A stretch of DNA of 64,000 nucleotides from Shewanella metallivivens (GTDB taxonomy: Bacteria; Pseudomonadota; Gammaproteobacteria; Enterobacterales; Shewanellaceae): the NCBI RefSeq assembly GCF_028750675.1, contig NZ_JAQQPZ010000005.1:64219-128218 (forward strand). Reading direction: 5' to 3'. The first letter of the stretch is position 1, and each line of letters opens with the position of its first letter. The translations under genes and the position numbers were made by a program. The notes beneath the pieces were generated by a model. That model worked only from the letters and a program-made list of their open reading frames with translations, did no database searches and was not told the origin of the DNA. Positions 1 through 8,940 of the stretch are shown here, piece after piece.

Positions 1-2
1 TA

Positions 3-338
3 TTAATTGGATGGAATGCCGATAACAGTGATCCTGATAACTTTTTTACACCGTTATTGAGTTGTGCAGCATTAGCCTCAAACAATAACCGTTCTCGCTG
101 GTGCCAAAAAGACTTCGAACATTTACTCGCCCAGGCACAAAGTGTTTCATCACAACCTGAGCGCAAAGCATTTTATCAGTCTGCTGAAGCCATTATTAGC
201 GACCAGGTCCCTATGGTGACGTTAGCTCATGCCAAAAAAGTGGTGTTAAAAAAGAACAATATTACTGCAATGCAAATTCGCCCTTATGGTGGAATTTCAT
301 TCGCCAAAGCCATCCAAACAACAGAGGAAGACGAATAA
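3..338 (+). CDS. sapA: SapA, peptide ABC transporter solute-binding protein (C-terminal part)
   Basis: The reading frame is open from the window edge, so only the last ~111 residues are seen and the true start lies outside. The residues NADNSDPDNFFTPLLSC and the closing KAIQTT region are typical of the C-terminal lobe of SBP_bac_5 (SapA/DppA/OppA) periplasmic binding proteins. It would bind peptides in the periplasm and deliver them to the SapBC permease. The stop TAA touches the sapB ATG directly, so it is the first visible gene of a sapABCDF operon. The family is certain; the exact substrate is not shown by sequence. Confidence 0.85.
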   Translation, partial: LIGWNADNSDPDNFFTPLLSCAALASNNNRSRWCQKDFEHLLAQAQSVSSQPERKAFYQSAEAIISDQVPMVTLAHAKKVVLKKNNITAMQIRPYGGISFAKAIQTTEEDE

Positions 339-1370
339 ATGTGGCGTTATTTATTTAGACGTATCACCCTGTTTTTGGCAACCTCTTTGGTGATGATAGC
401 GGTATTATTCATCGCGACAGGCTTATTTCCAGCCAATAAAGCCTATTCATTGTCGGGGATTCAGTACCCTACTACTGAGCAGCAACGCCAAATCGAAACC
501 GACTATCAACTTAATGATAATCAATTAATCCAGTTTACGGCTTATCTTCGTCAGCGTTTGAGCGGTAATTTAGGCATTTCAAGTAACTCACAACAAGCTG
601 TTGCAGGCGAATTAGCGTCAGTGTTACCCGCATCGCTTGAACTATCACTTTTTTCAGGCTTCATAGCAGTTTTTTTTGGTGTGCCTCTTGGCGTAATTGC
701 TGCGTTAAGCCGGAATAAAGCGCTACAACACAGTATTTTAGCTTTTACCCTAACGGGTTATTCTATCCCTGTTTTTTGGCTGGGACTCACGCTCTCCATG
801 TGGTTTGGGGTAAATTTAGGTTGGTTACCGATTTCAGGACAAATCAACTTATTATACGAGATTGAACCTGTAACCGGCTTTATGTTAATCGATACATTAA
901 TGTCTGAATCTACATATCGCATACCTGCTTTTCATGACGCATTATTACACTTAATTTTACCTGCGGTCACACTCGCAGTGTTGCCATTTACACTCGTCGT
1001 GCGCATTACACGCCAAGCTATCATTAATGTTATGAATCAAACTTATATTCGTGCTGCAGAAGCGCGCGGATTACACACATTTAAAATTTTAGTCCGCCAT
1101 GCAATGCCCAATGCGTTAATTCCGGTATTAAAAAGTATTGGCTTAATGCTGGGCTCCTTTGCCAGCTATGGCATTGTGGTTGAAGTGATATTTTCCTGGC
1201 CGGGTGTTGGCAGTTGGTTGGTATCAGGTATTTATCAGCGCGACTATACTGTGATTCAAGCTGGTATCTTTTCAGTGTCGCTATTGATTATCTTTTTGAG
1301 TATTTTAATTGACTTACTGCACACTATAATCAATCCGATGAGTAGAAAGGACTTATATGCCTCGCATTAA
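339..1370 (+). CDS. sapB: SapB, ABC transporter permease
   Basis: A 343-residue inner-membrane permease of the BPD_transp_1 (DppB/OppB) class. An N-terminal membrane segment (about residues 10-30) is followed by a periplasmic stretch and five further hydrophobic segments. The EAA loop that contacts the ATPase is visible as AAEARGLHTFKILVRHAMPNA at about 240-260. It should pair with SapC to form the membrane channel of a peptide-type importer. Start ATG follows the sapA stop with no gap, and the end overlaps sapC by 14 bases, consistent with translational coupling. The Sap system is linked in enterobacteria to antimicrobial peptide resistance and polyamine handling; its role here is inferred. 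Confidence 0.9.
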   Translation: MWRYLFRRITLFLATSLVMIAVLFIATGLFPANKAYSLSGIQYPTTEQQRQIETDYQLNDNQLIQFTAYLRQRLSGNLGISSNSQQAVAGELASVLPASLELSLFSGFIAVFFGVPLGVIAALSRNKALQHSILAFTLTGYSIPVFWLGLTLSMWFGVNLGWLPISGQINLLYEIEPVTGFMLIDTLMSESTYRIPAFHDALLHLILPAVTLAVLPFTLVVRITRQAIINVMNQTYIRAAEARGLHTFKILVRHAMPNALIPVLKSIGLMLGSFASYGIVVEVIFSWPGVGSWLVSGIYQRDYTVIQAGIFSVSLLIIFLSILIDLLHTIINPMSRKDLYASH

Positions 1371-2247
1371 AATCTACCACGAAGACCATATAGATTCGCC
1401 ATTGTGGCGTGTATGGAATACCTTCTCTGCGAATCCGTTTGCAGTGATAGGTTTATGGGCGGTGATTTTTTTATTGGTACTGACTATTTTTGCGCCGTTT
1501 GTTGCACCTTACTCCGCAGAAACACAGAACCAACAAGTCCTGCTATTACCACCCTCTTGGGATCCCGCCGGCAGTGTTGAACACTTTTTGGGTACAGATG
1601 ATTTAGGCCGTGATATTTTTAGTCGTATTTTGCATGGGGTACAACTGACCTTTGGCATGTCATTACTGATTGTATCAGTGTCACTGTTCTTTGGGTTTAT
1701 TATTGGTTCATTGTCAGGCATGATGCGTGGCATAAAGTCGAGTGTATTAAGCCATTTACTTGATGCTTTACTTTCTATACCCTCCTTGCTTATGGCCATT
1801 TTAGTGGTTGCAGTGATGGGACCGGGGCTGAACAATGTCTTTTGGGGCGTGGGGATTGCGATGATCCCGCAATTTGTTCGCGCCATTCATCAAGCGGTTC
1901 ATGAAGAATTACAAAAAGAATACGTTACTGCTGCAAAATTAGATGGTGCAAATTCATTCCAAGTTTTTTGGTATGTGATTATGCCTAACGTTTGGGATGT
2001 GGTCATCATCCAAGTCACAATGGCAATTTCTGCCGCCATACTCGACATTGCAGCACTGGGATTTTTAAATTTAGGCGCCCAAGCACCTAGCCCTGAATGG
2101 GGAGCCATGGTCGCACAAGGGCTTGATAATTTATTACTTGCTCCCTGGACGGTAACGATACCTGGGATTGCCATTTTATTTACAGTGTTGTCGGTAAATT
2201 TAGTCGGCGACGGTTTACGCTCTGCACTTGCGCCAATAAGAAACTAA
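1357..2247 (+). CDS. sapC: SapC, ABC transporter permease
   Basis: A 296-residue second permease subunit of the DppC/OppC class. It has the N-terminal OppC-type hydrophobic segment (WAVIFLLVLTIFAPFVAPYS), the motif LGTDDLGRDIFSRIL at about 72-86 that is diagnostic of DppC-type permeases, and an EAA loop near AAKLDGANSFQVFWYVIMPN (about 190-210). It begins inside the end of sapB and is followed after 2 bases by sapD. It forms the inner-membrane pore with SapB. Confidence 0.92.
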   Translation: MPRIKIYHEDHIDSPLWRVWNTFSANPFAVIGLWAVIFLLVLTIFAPFVAPYSAETQNQQVLLLPPSWDPAGSVEHFLGTDDLGRDIFSRILHGVQLTFGMSLLIVSVSLFFGFIIGSLSGMMRGIKSSVLSHLLDALLSIPSLLMAILVVAVMGPGLNNVFWGVGIAMIPQFVRAIHQAVHEELQKEYVTAAKLDGANSFQVFWYVIMPNVWDVVIIQVTMAISAAILDIAALGFLNLGAQAPSPEWGAMVAQGLDNLLLAPWTVTIPGIAILFTVLSVNLVGDGLRSALAPIRN

Positions 2248-2249
2248 CT

Positions 2250-3257
2250 ATGCCATTACTCGACGTGCGTAACCTCACCATCGAACTTGATACCTCACAG
2301 GGGCGAGTCAAAGTACTCGAAAAAGTGAGTTTGACAATCAACCCCGGTGAAATTCATGGTTTGCTTGGAGAGTCAGGCTCAGGACGCAGCTTATTTGCAA
2401 AAGCCATTTTAGGTGTACTTGGCCCTAATTGGCACATCTTTGCAGACCGAATGATGTGGGACGGTCGTAATTTACTTGAAATGACAGCAAAAGAACGACG
2501 TTGTTTAATGGGTTGCGACATTGCCATGATATTTCAGGACCCTTCTGGCAGTTTAGATCCTGTTAAAACCATTGGCAGCCAAATTATTGAAGCCATGATG
2601 CCTAATAAAAACGTGCCCTTTTGGCGACGTCATCGCGATACCTATTTGAATGCACAAAAATGGCTACACAAAGTGGGCATTAAAACCCCTAAAAAATTGA
2701 TGAAATGTTACCCGTGGGAGCTTTCTGAAGGTGAATGCCAAAAAGTCATGATCGCCATGGCGGTAGCTAATCACCCAAAGCTGTTAATCGCAGACGAACC
2801 GACAAACTCGATGGAGTTAAACACTCAAGCGCAAATTTTTAGGTTGTTGTCACAATTAAATCAATTGCAAAATGTGTCGATATTACTGGTGAGTCACGAG
2901 CTTGAAATTATGGTTAATTGGTGTGACAACCTAACCATTTTATATAGTGGTCAGGTGATGGAGTCAGGGCCGGCAGCGGCGATGGCCGAACAGCCTTTCC
3001 ATCCTTATACCCGAGCATTGTTGAAAAACTTACCTGACCATACCCAAAAAATGCGCCACAAAGCCGATTTACCCACATTGCAAGGGTCGTCACCGTCGAT
3101 GCAGCACTTACCTGCTGGATGTCGTCTCGGCCCACGCTGCCCAGAAGCACAACGTAAGTGCGTAAAACAGCCACATCTTGAACACATAAAAGATCGCTAT
3201 TTTGCCTGCCATTTCCCTTATCAAAGTGAGCAAGAAGATGACGACGCCATTGCTTAA
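2250..3257 (+). CDS. sapD: SapD, ABC transporter ATP-binding protein
   Basis: A 335-residue cytoplasmic ATPase. Walker A reads GESGSGRSLFAK, with R in place of the usual K in the GxxGxGK motif; the same G-R-S is, from memory, typical of SapD proteins. The signature region is LSEGECQKVMIAMA and Walker B is LLIADEPTN, followed by the switch His in LVSHELE. The C-terminal oligopeptide-transporter domain has the Cys cluster (CRLGPRCPEAQRKC ... FACH) that can bind an Fe-S or metal centre in DppD/OppD-type ATPases. The altered Walker A suggests weak or asymmetric ATP hydrolysis with SapF doing most of the work; that is inference. It overlaps sapF by 20 bases. Confidence 0.9.
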   Translation: MPLLDVRNLTIELDTSQGRVKVLEKVSLTINPGEIHGLLGESGSGRSLFAKAILGVLGPNWHIFADRMMWDGRNLLEMTAKERRCLMGCDIAMIFQDPSGSLDPVKTIGSQIIEAMMPNKNVPFWRRHRDTYLNAQKWLHKVGIKTPKKLMKCYPWELSEGECQKVMIAMAVANHPKLLIADEPTNSMELNTQAQIFRLLSQLNQLQNVSILLVSHELEIMVNWCDNLTILYSGQVMESGPAAAMAEQPFHPYTRALLKNLPDHTQKMRHKADLPTLQGSSPSMQHLPAGCRLGPRCPEAQRKCVKQPHLEHIKDRYFACHFPYQSEQEDDDAIA

Positions 3258-4023
3258 AGTCACCAACTTAAGTAAGCAGTACTTAACTGGCTATAAACGG
3301 TTCAAACCTCAATATTATCAAGCATTATCACCAATATCATTTGAGCTTGGGCGCGGTGAAACAATGGCGATTGTTGGCTCAGTTGGCTCGGGTAAAAGTA
3401 CCTTAGCCCGTATTTTAGTGGGTGCAGAGCGACGCAGCGGTGGTGAGATTTTCTTTGAAGGTGAAGCATTAGAAACCCGCAACCAAAAACAGCGCTGCCG
3501 TTTAATTAGGATGATCTTCCAAGACCCCACCACCTCACTCAATCCACGCTTATCGATTGGCAACTTACTGAAAGAACCACTGCGCTTTAATACTCAGCTA
3601 AGTTCCAATGAGCGTAAAACGTTAGTCTTCGAAACCTTACGTAAAGTTGGGTTATTGCCAGAACATGCTGACTTTTATCCGCATATGGTGTCCGAAGGAC
3701 AAAAGCAACGTGTTGCTGTTGCGCGTGCATTAATGCTCAACCCTAAAATTATTATTGCTGACGAAGCATTAACGGCTTTGGATATGTCGGTACGCTCTCA
3801 AATCATTAATCTGTTGTTAAAGTTACAAAAAGAGATGGGTCTGTCGTATATTTTCGTGTCGCATAACTTAAATATCGTCCGCCATGTGAGTGATAAGGTG
3901 ATGGTGTTACAAAATGGTCAAATGGTGGAAAAAACCACCACAGAAGCACTGTTTACGTCACCCCAACATGAATACACACAACGCCTGATCCAAGAGCAAA
4001 GTCAATTTATGCAACGACGCTAA
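3238..4023 (+). CDS. sapF: SapF, ABC transporter ATP-binding protein
   Basis: A 261-residue cytoplasmic ATPase that pairs with SapD. Walker A is GSVGSGKST with the normal Lys, the signature is VSEGQKQRVAVARAL and Walker B is IIIADEALTALD, so this should be the fully active half of the ATPase pair. I chose the ATG at 3238 (protein begins MTTPLLKVTNLSKQY) over the in-frame TTG at 3202, because family members begin close to this core and an AG-rich GCAAGAAG precedes it. It overlaps the sapD end, indicating coupling, and is the last gene of the sap operon. Confidence 0.9.
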   Translation: MTTPLLKVTNLSKQYLTGYKRFKPQYYQALSPISFELGRGETMAIVGSVGSGKSTLARILVGAERRSGGEIFFEGEALETRNQKQRCRLIRMIFQDPTTSLNPRLSIGNLLKEPLRFNTQLSSNERKTLVFETLRKVGLLPEHADFYPHMVSEGQKQRVAVARALMLNPKIIIADEALTALDMSVRSQIINLLLKLQKEMGLSYIFVSHNLNIVRHVSDKVMVLQNGQMVEKTTTEALFTSPQHEYTQRLIQEQSQFMQRR

Positions 4024-4049
4024 ACTGCTCCAACCACTGTGATTTTAGC

Positions 4050-4069
4050 CTGATTTTCGCAAAAATCAG
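4050..4069. promoter_or_regulatory. 8-bp perfect inverted repeat between sapF and fabV
   Basis: Arms CTGATTTT (4050-4057) and AAAATCAG (4062-4069) are separated by 4 bases, about 60 bases before the fabV start. No T-tract follows, so it looks less like a terminator than an operator or leader hairpin. No regulator can be named from the sequence. Confidence 0.35.
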
Positions 4070-4128
4070 TGCCATTTAGGCGTCGAACTAATTATCCTAG
4101 AGCCAATATTAAAGGAAGAAACCAAAAT

Positions 4129-5331
4129 ATGATTATTAAACCTAAAATCCGTGGCTTTATTTGTACAACAACTCACCCTGTTGGCTGTGAAGCAAATGTC
4201 AAAGAACAAATTGAACTCACTAAAGCGAAAGGCAAAATAGCCAATGGCCCTAAAAAAGTCCTTGTTGTTGGCTCTTCTAGTGGTTATGGCTTGTCATCAC
4301 GCATCGCGGCGGCTTTTGGTAGCGACGCTGCAACTATCGGTGTGTTTTTTGAAAAACCAAGCTCAGAGACCAAGCCAGGAACGGCCGGCTGGTACAACAC
4401 AGCAGCATTCGACAAGTTTGCAAAAGCGGAAGGCTTATACTCTAAAAGCATTAACTGTGATGCCTTTAGCCATGAAGCTAAGCAACAAGTCATTGAGCTT
4501 ATTAAGCAAGATTTAGGTCAAATCGACATGGTGGTGTACTCATTAGCTTCACCGGTGCGTAAATTACCAGACACTGGCGAAGTTATTCGCTCGTCACTGA
4601 AACCCATTGGCCAAACCTACTCAGCAACGGCTGTGGATACCAACAAAAATACGATTATCGAAACCTCGGTAGAGCCTGCAACGGAGCAAGAAATTGCCGA
4701 TACCGTAACCGTTATGGGTGGCCAAGATTGGGAATTATGGATGAGCGCGTTAAGCGATGCTGGCGTATTAGCTGACGGTTGTAAAACCGTGGCTTACAGC
4801 TACATCGGTACTGAGTTAACCTGGCCAATATATTGGCACGGTGCACTTGGCCAAGCCAAAATGGATTTGGACCGTGCAGCACATGCGTTAAACAACCAAT
4901 TAGCTCCGAAAGGTGGTTCTGCTAACGTCGCGGTACTAAAAAGCGTCGTAACTCAAGCCAGCTCAGCCATTCCTGTCATGCCACTGTACATTGCTATGGT
5001 ATTTAAAAAGATGCGTCAAGAAGGTCTTCATGAAGGATGTATGGAACAAATTTACCGTTTGTTTACCGAACGTTTATACCGTGAAGATGGTCAAGCACCT
5101 GTCGTTGATAGCGAAAACAGACTGCGTTTAGACGATTGGGAATTGCGTGAAGACATTCAGCAACACTGCCGTGATTTATGGCCACAAGTGACCACTGAAA
5201 ACCTAAGTGAATTAACCGATTACAATGAATACAAAGAAGAGTTTTTAAAACTGTTCGGCTTTGGTATTGACGGTATCGATTATGACGCGGACGTCGATCC
5301 TAACGTTAAATTTGATGTCATTGAGCTGTAA
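4129..5331 (+). CDS. fabV: Enoyl-ACP reductase FabV (trans-2-enoyl-CoA/ACP reductase)
   Basis: A 400-residue NADH-dependent reductase that performs the last step of each fatty-acid elongation cycle. The catalytic Y-x8-K pair of the FabV family is present as [10 protein letters not shown], Tyr235 and Lys244 in this numbering, the same numbers as known FabV enzymes. The Rossmann loop reads [15 protein letters not shown] at about 44-58. I chose ATG 4129 ([10 protein letters not shown], the family N-terminus), preceded by AAAGGAAG, over an upstream extension to 4069. FabV enzymes tend to resist triclosan (known of the family). It is monocistronic, with its own terminator. Confidence 0.96.
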   Translation: MIIKPKIRGFICTTTHPVGCEANVKEQIELTKAKGKIANGPKKVLVVGSSSGYGLSSRIAAAFGSDAATIGVFFEKPSSETKPGTAGWYNTAAFDKFAKAEGLYSKSINCDAFSHEAKQQVIELIKQDLGQIDMVVYSLASPVRKLPDTGEVIRSSLKPIGQTYSATAVDTNKNTIIETSVEPATEQEIADTVTVMGGQDWELWMSALSDAGVLADGCKTVAYSYIGTELTWPIYWHGALGQAKMDLDRAAHALNNQLAPKGGSANVAVLKSVVTQASSAIPVMPLYIAMVFKKMRQEGLHEGCMEQIYRLFTERLYREDGQAPVVDSENRLRLDDWELREDIQQHCRDLWPQVTTENLSELTDYNEYKEEFLKLFGFGIDGIDYDADVDPNVKFDVIEL

Positions 5332-5370
5332 CTATCAAGTTTATGCCCGTTAAAATAGGTTAAATTAACG

Positions 5371-5405
5371 AAAGCCGCAATGCACTGCATTGCGGCTTTT
5401 TTATG
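5371..5405 (+). terminator. Rho-independent terminator of fabV
   Basis: The stem AAGCCGCAATGCA pairs with TGCATTGCGGCTT over 13 bp with a tiny loop and is followed directly by a T run, 40 bases after the fabV stop. Confidence 0.9.
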
Positions 5406-5431
5406 CCCCCCCCTTCCGAATACAAAACAAT

Positions 5432-5578
5432 AATACCAATTACAGTAATGATGTGGCCCATCAGAGTCGCTCAGACTGTCCAGTTTAACGCAGTAGCCGT
5501 TGCCGATGAATCCTATGACTTGCCTAGAAGACACAGAACTCCCGCTGAATGACCTGATAATGAGTGGAATTGGTTTTA
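5432..5578. repeat. MITE-like inverted-repeat element, copy A (short, 147 bp)
   Basis: The left end is AATACCAATTACAGTAATGA and the right end, read on the other strand, is AAACCAATTCCACTCATTAT. These imperfect terminal inverted repeats resemble the ends of the elements at 60859-61124 and 62691-63049 (shared core ATACCAAT...TAATGA). No ORF is supported inside. It lies between the convergent fabV and flavocytochrome genes. This is probably a non-autonomous repeat; no target duplication is clear. Confidence 0.5.
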
Positions 5579-5592
5579 ACGCTCTACTGCAT

Positions 5593-5623
5593 AAAAAAAG
5601 GGTTAAGCCAAATGGCTTAACCC
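5593..5623 (-). terminator. Terminator of the flavocytochrome c gene
   Basis: GGGTTAAGCC (5600-5609) and GGCTTAACCC (5614-5623) form a perfect 10-bp stem with a 4-base loop. Read on the minus strand it is followed by seven T residues, about 40 bases beyond the stop of the flavocytochrome gene. Confidence 0.9.
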
Positions 5624-5662
5624 AAAGTAACGCAAGGGATAAAAGATGAATTTAACGATTTA

Positions 5663-7423
5663 CTACTTTTTCTCTAAAGCATGCTTAGCAGCATTTTTAC
5701 CCGCAATACGACCGAACACAACAGTGTCAGCAATCGCGTTACCACCTAAGCGGTTAAAGCCGTGTAAACCACCAGTCACTTCACCTGCAGCAAATAGACC
5801 AGACATTTTCCAGCTTTGTAGGTTTAATACGTTAGCATCGGTATCTACTGCTACACCACCCATAGTATGGTGAATACCAGGAGCAACTTTAACTGCGTAG
5901 AAAGGCGGTTTACTTAAGTTAAGTGGCATATCATCACGACCAAACGCGTCATCTTTGCCTGCAGCTTGATACTTATTGTAATCCGTTGCAGTTTTAGGCA
6001 ACTTGCTCATACCAGTAATTTTAGCTAACTCTTCAATAGTGTTACCTTTACTTAGCATGCCTAAATGATCATAACCACGTACCATTTTCTTCTTAGCAAC
6101 TAACTGCTCGTCAAATACTAACCAAGCATATTGATCTTTTTGCTTTAAGATTGCATCAGATGCGCGGTCACGAGTGGTTAATTCATTGATGAAACGCTCA
6201 CCATCGGTGTTTACCATGATTGCGCCAACACCACGCACTGTTTCTGAGATTAAGATACGGCTGTCTTTACCAATTGTTGGATGCGCTTGAACCCAATCAA
6301 TATCAGTCATTGACGCACCAATTTCTTTAGCCAGTAATACACCGTCACCAGTCGCGGTTACGTTGTTAGAGCTGGTCATGTCTTTCATTGTTGGACGGTA
6401 GTAAGCAATCATTTCTTTGTTCATGCCGTAACCACCGGTTGCTAATACGACAGAATCTGCTGCAACCATGTTGTAACCAGAATGACGACCGTGAACCACA
6501 ACACCAGCAACTGATTTGTCGTCATTTAAGACAATTTTTTCAATTCTAGAGTTTACGCGAACATCAATATTACGCTCTGCAGCGGCTTTACGTAATGTGT
6601 CAATGATGTGCGGCCCAACTGAAGCACCACCTGATGGGCGATGAGTACGCTCAACACGAGCACCACCAGAACGTTTTAAATCGTCCATGTTTGCACCCAA
6701 TGACTCAAGCCATTTAACTGCACCGGCAGACTCTTCTGCTAAGATTTGGACTAATTTAGGGTCATTTTGGTAACGACCACCTTTCATCGCATCTTCGTAG
6801 TACCATTCAATTTTATCTTCAATGCCTTTTTTCTTCTGCTGTGGTGTACCAACGGCGTTAATACCACCTGCAGCAAGCATTGAGTTACCACCTGTGTATG
6901 CTGCTTTTTCAAATAAGACGACTTTCGCACCCGCCATTTTGGCAGAGATAGCGGCGTTAAAACCAGCAGAACCACCACCGACAACAATCACATCAACGGT
7001 TTCTACAGGGCCTTTATCAATGGCTTTTTGGATTTTTTCTTGATCCCAAGCACCGTCCCATTTTTTCTTCGCTTTAGTGTCTGCAAAAGGCATTTCCATA
7101 TCGAAGTTGTGGCAGTTGTTACAGGTTAACTGAGGTTTATCGTGACCAGAGTGGCAAGAAGTACAGTTAATGTCACCAAGGTGAGATGTGTGCGGATCAA
7201 AATGTAATTTGTCATTTGCTAGTTCAGCATAATCACCATGACATGATTTACACTGGGCGTTTTCATGAGTTTCGCTGTCGCTCACTTTTACCGGTTTAGT
7301 GTGGCATGACTGACAGCTGTCCATTTCGGCATGAAATGACGCGAGGTTGTCAGACTTCGCCACTGCAGCACCAGAAGATAGCATCATCACCGCCATCGCT
7401 GAGACTAAGTATTTTAGTTTCAT
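5663..7423 (-). CDS. Periplasmic tetraheme flavocytochrome c3, fumarate reductase family (FccA/IfcA-like)
   Basis: 586 residues. Sec signal peptide 1-22 (AVA cleavage). Four CxxCH hemes sit at Cys37, 58, 87 and 101, followed by an FAD-binding fold from about 143 (VDVIVVGGGSAGFNAAI). The active-site positions known from FccA are mostly kept: His in QAHPT, Glu and Arg in SETVRG, the proton-donor Arg in TTRDRASDAI, HHTMGG, and Arg in NRLGGNA. By my alignment FccA Thr377 is Ser and Met375 is Leu here, and GGMNA reads GGINA. The N-terminal heme domain differs from FccA and IfcA sequences I remember, so it is a third type. It should reduce fumarate or another enoate in the periplasm with electrons from CymA. 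AAGGAAC precedes the ATG. Divergent from the porin; own terminator. Confidence 0.88.
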   Translation of the reverse strand: MKLKYLVSAMAVMMLSSGAAVAKSDNLASFHAEMDSCQSCHTKPVKVSDSETHENAQCKSCHGDYAELANDKLHFDPHTSHLGDINCTSCHSGHDKPQLTCNNCHNFDMEMPFADTKAKKKWDGAWDQEKIQKAIDKGPVETVDVIVVGGGSAGFNAAISAKMAGAKVVLFEKAAYTGGNSMLAAGGINAVGTPQQKKKGIEDKIEWYYEDAMKGGRYQNDPKLVQILAEESAGAVKWLESLGANMDDLKRSGGARVERTHRPSGGASVGPHIIDTLRKAAAERNIDVRVNSRIEKIVLNDDKSVAGVVVHGRHSGYNMVAADSVVLATGGYGMNKEMIAYYRPTMKDMTSSNNVTATGDGVLLAKEIGASMTDIDWVQAHPTIGKDSRILISETVRGVGAIMVNTDGERFINELTTRDRASDAILKQKDQYAWLVFDEQLVAKKKMVRGYDHLGMLSKGNTIEELAKITGMSKLPKTATDYNKYQAAGKDDAFGRDDMPLNLSKPPFYAVKVAPGIHHTMGGVAVDTDANVLNLQSWKMSGLFAAGEVTGGLHGFNRLGGNAIADTVVFGRIAGKNAAKHALEKK

Positions 7424-7700
7424 TGTTCGTTCCTTTTCTTATGTAGATTTTTACTTGCTGTTGTTGAGTGCAAGGTTACCCACAAAGAGATACCAAAACT
7501 TAGACACACATCAAACTTGGAATTTGGTTAAGTTATTGTGAAACCCTGTTCAGAGTTTCTTAAAATGCTGCTTTAAAATTCGTGCTGTGACCCACGTTCA
7601 TGTTCCCTCTGAAATTAGTCTTTAGCATTAGCCCATGCTTTCAACACAACGAGAAAGCCCACTCATTCCAAAAACATTAAACTAATGAGAAGAGATGACT

Positions 7701-8750
7701 ATGAACACAAAAAAATCTTTACTATCAGTAGCTTTACTATCTGCACTATCAGTAACCTCAATCAGTGCGCTAGCTGATTCACCAACTGGATACGGTCGTT
7801 TAGACATTACACTAACCAATTCCGACCATGGTTTTACCACTCAAAATAGAAAAGCTGGCACCGTTTTAGAGAACAACTTTAGCCGTGTGGGTGTAAAGGG
7901 AAGTGAGAAAATCAATGACGATTACGAACTGCTTTATCAAATGGAAGTACAAGTAAACGGCGCAACAAATGAAGGTGATGACGAGGTATTTAAAGCAAGA
8001 AGTACCTACTTAGGTATAGCGTCAAAAATGGGCACCGTATTAGTAGGCCGTAATGATACGGTTATGAAATCTTCTAAGGGTAATGTTGAAGCGTTCGATC
8101 TTACCAACGCAGCCTATAACCGTATGATTGCAGGTCAAGACAGAAAGGCAGACGGCATTACTTATTACTCACCGACTTTTGGTGGCGTATTTACCGTTAA
8201 CGGCACCTATTTAATCGATGATAACTACGAGGGCAGTGATGAAACCCAATATGCTATTAGTGTGATTGCTGGTGACAAAAAACTTAAAAAGCAAAACTAT
8301 TATGTAGCAGGTGCATACAACACTATCGGTGGTGTTGATGCGTACCGTGCTGTTGGCCAAGTTAAAATGGGCAAATTTAAAGTTGGTGGCCTATTCCAAA
8401 ATACTGAAAGCCAGACATACGACCAAAAAGAAGGTAACTCGTACTTTTTCACAGTGACTTACGATTTAAACGGTGTTGATTTAAAAGTTGAATATGGTCA
8501 AGACGAAGCTGGATTTGGTAAATTCATTAAATATAACTCAGCAGTAGCATCATCAGCGGACTTCAATCAAGCAACTGATGTTGAGGTGACTTCGTTAGTA
8601 TTTGGTGCAGAATATCAATTATCAAAGTCGACCATGCTTCAAGCTCACTACGCCATGTATGACGGTGAATATCAAATCGATAACTCAGGTACTGTTATTG
8701 ATTTGGAAGATGATAGCATCGCAACTATCGGTGTAAGATTTAACTTCTAA
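7701..8750 (+). CDS. Outer-membrane general porin of the respiratory module (IfcO-like context)
   Basis: 349 residues with signal peptide 1-21 or so (ending ISALA), then alternating beta-strand sequence to a C-terminal Phe (GVRFNF), the usual signature of a trimeric Gram-negative porin. The ATG at 7701 is preferred to the ATG six bases upstream, because GAGAAGAG is then correctly spaced. It is divergent from the flavocytochrome gene and followed by a LysR gene. A flavocytochrome with a porin and a LysR gene is reminiscent of the ifc locus of S. frigidimarina, but the gene arrangement is not proven to be the same. A role in letting the acceptor into the periplasm is inference. Confidence 0.8.
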   Translation: MNTKKSLLSVALLSALSVTSISALADSPTGYGRLDITLTNSDHGFTTQNRKAGTVLENNFSRVGVKGSEKINDDYELLYQMEVQVNGATNEGDDEVFKARSTYLGIASKMGTVLVGRNDTVMKSSKGNVEAFDLTNAAYNRMIAGQDRKADGITYYSPTFGGVFTVNGTYLIDDNYEGSDETQYAISVIAGDKKLKKQNYYVAGAYNTIGGVDAYRAVGQVKMGKFKVGGLFQNTESQTYDQKEGNSYFFTVTYDLNGVDLKVEYGQDEAGFGKFIKYNSAVASSADFNQATDVEVTSLVFGAEYQLSKSTMLQAHYAMYDGEYQIDNSGTVIDLEDDSIATIGVRFNF

Positions 8751-8779
8751 TCCTAAACGTTATATATCGCACCCCGCAG

Positions 8780-8821
8780 AGCCAGGTTAAACAATTGATT
8801 GCTGTTTAACCTGGCTTTTTA
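8780..8821 (+). terminator. Terminator after the porin gene
   Basis: AGCCAGGTTAAACA and TGTTTAACCTGGCT form a strong stem with a short loop, followed by a T run, 30 bases after the porin stop. It separates the porin from the LysR gene. Confidence 0.9.
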
Positions 8822-8940
8822 TAACGCAAATACGTTGGGAACATGCTCTTGTTAACATTTCTAACATTTTCACTAACCTTTGTACGCGAGAGCATAATGT
8901 GCGAGGTATAATTCATATATCAGCCATTATCAATATGCTT

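Noticed and set aside
5405-5413. Run of eight C residues after fabV as a slippage switch
   Set aside because: It lies after the fabV terminator and outside any gene or promoter.
5663-7423. Urocanate reductase assignment for the flavocytochrome
   Set aside because: It keeps the fumarate-type QAHPT histidine, which I expect to be changed in urocanate reductases, so the specific name is not supported.
7540-7620. CRP-like TGTGACCCACGTTCAT in the flavocytochrome/porin gap
   Set aside because: Only one half matches; the second half is poor.
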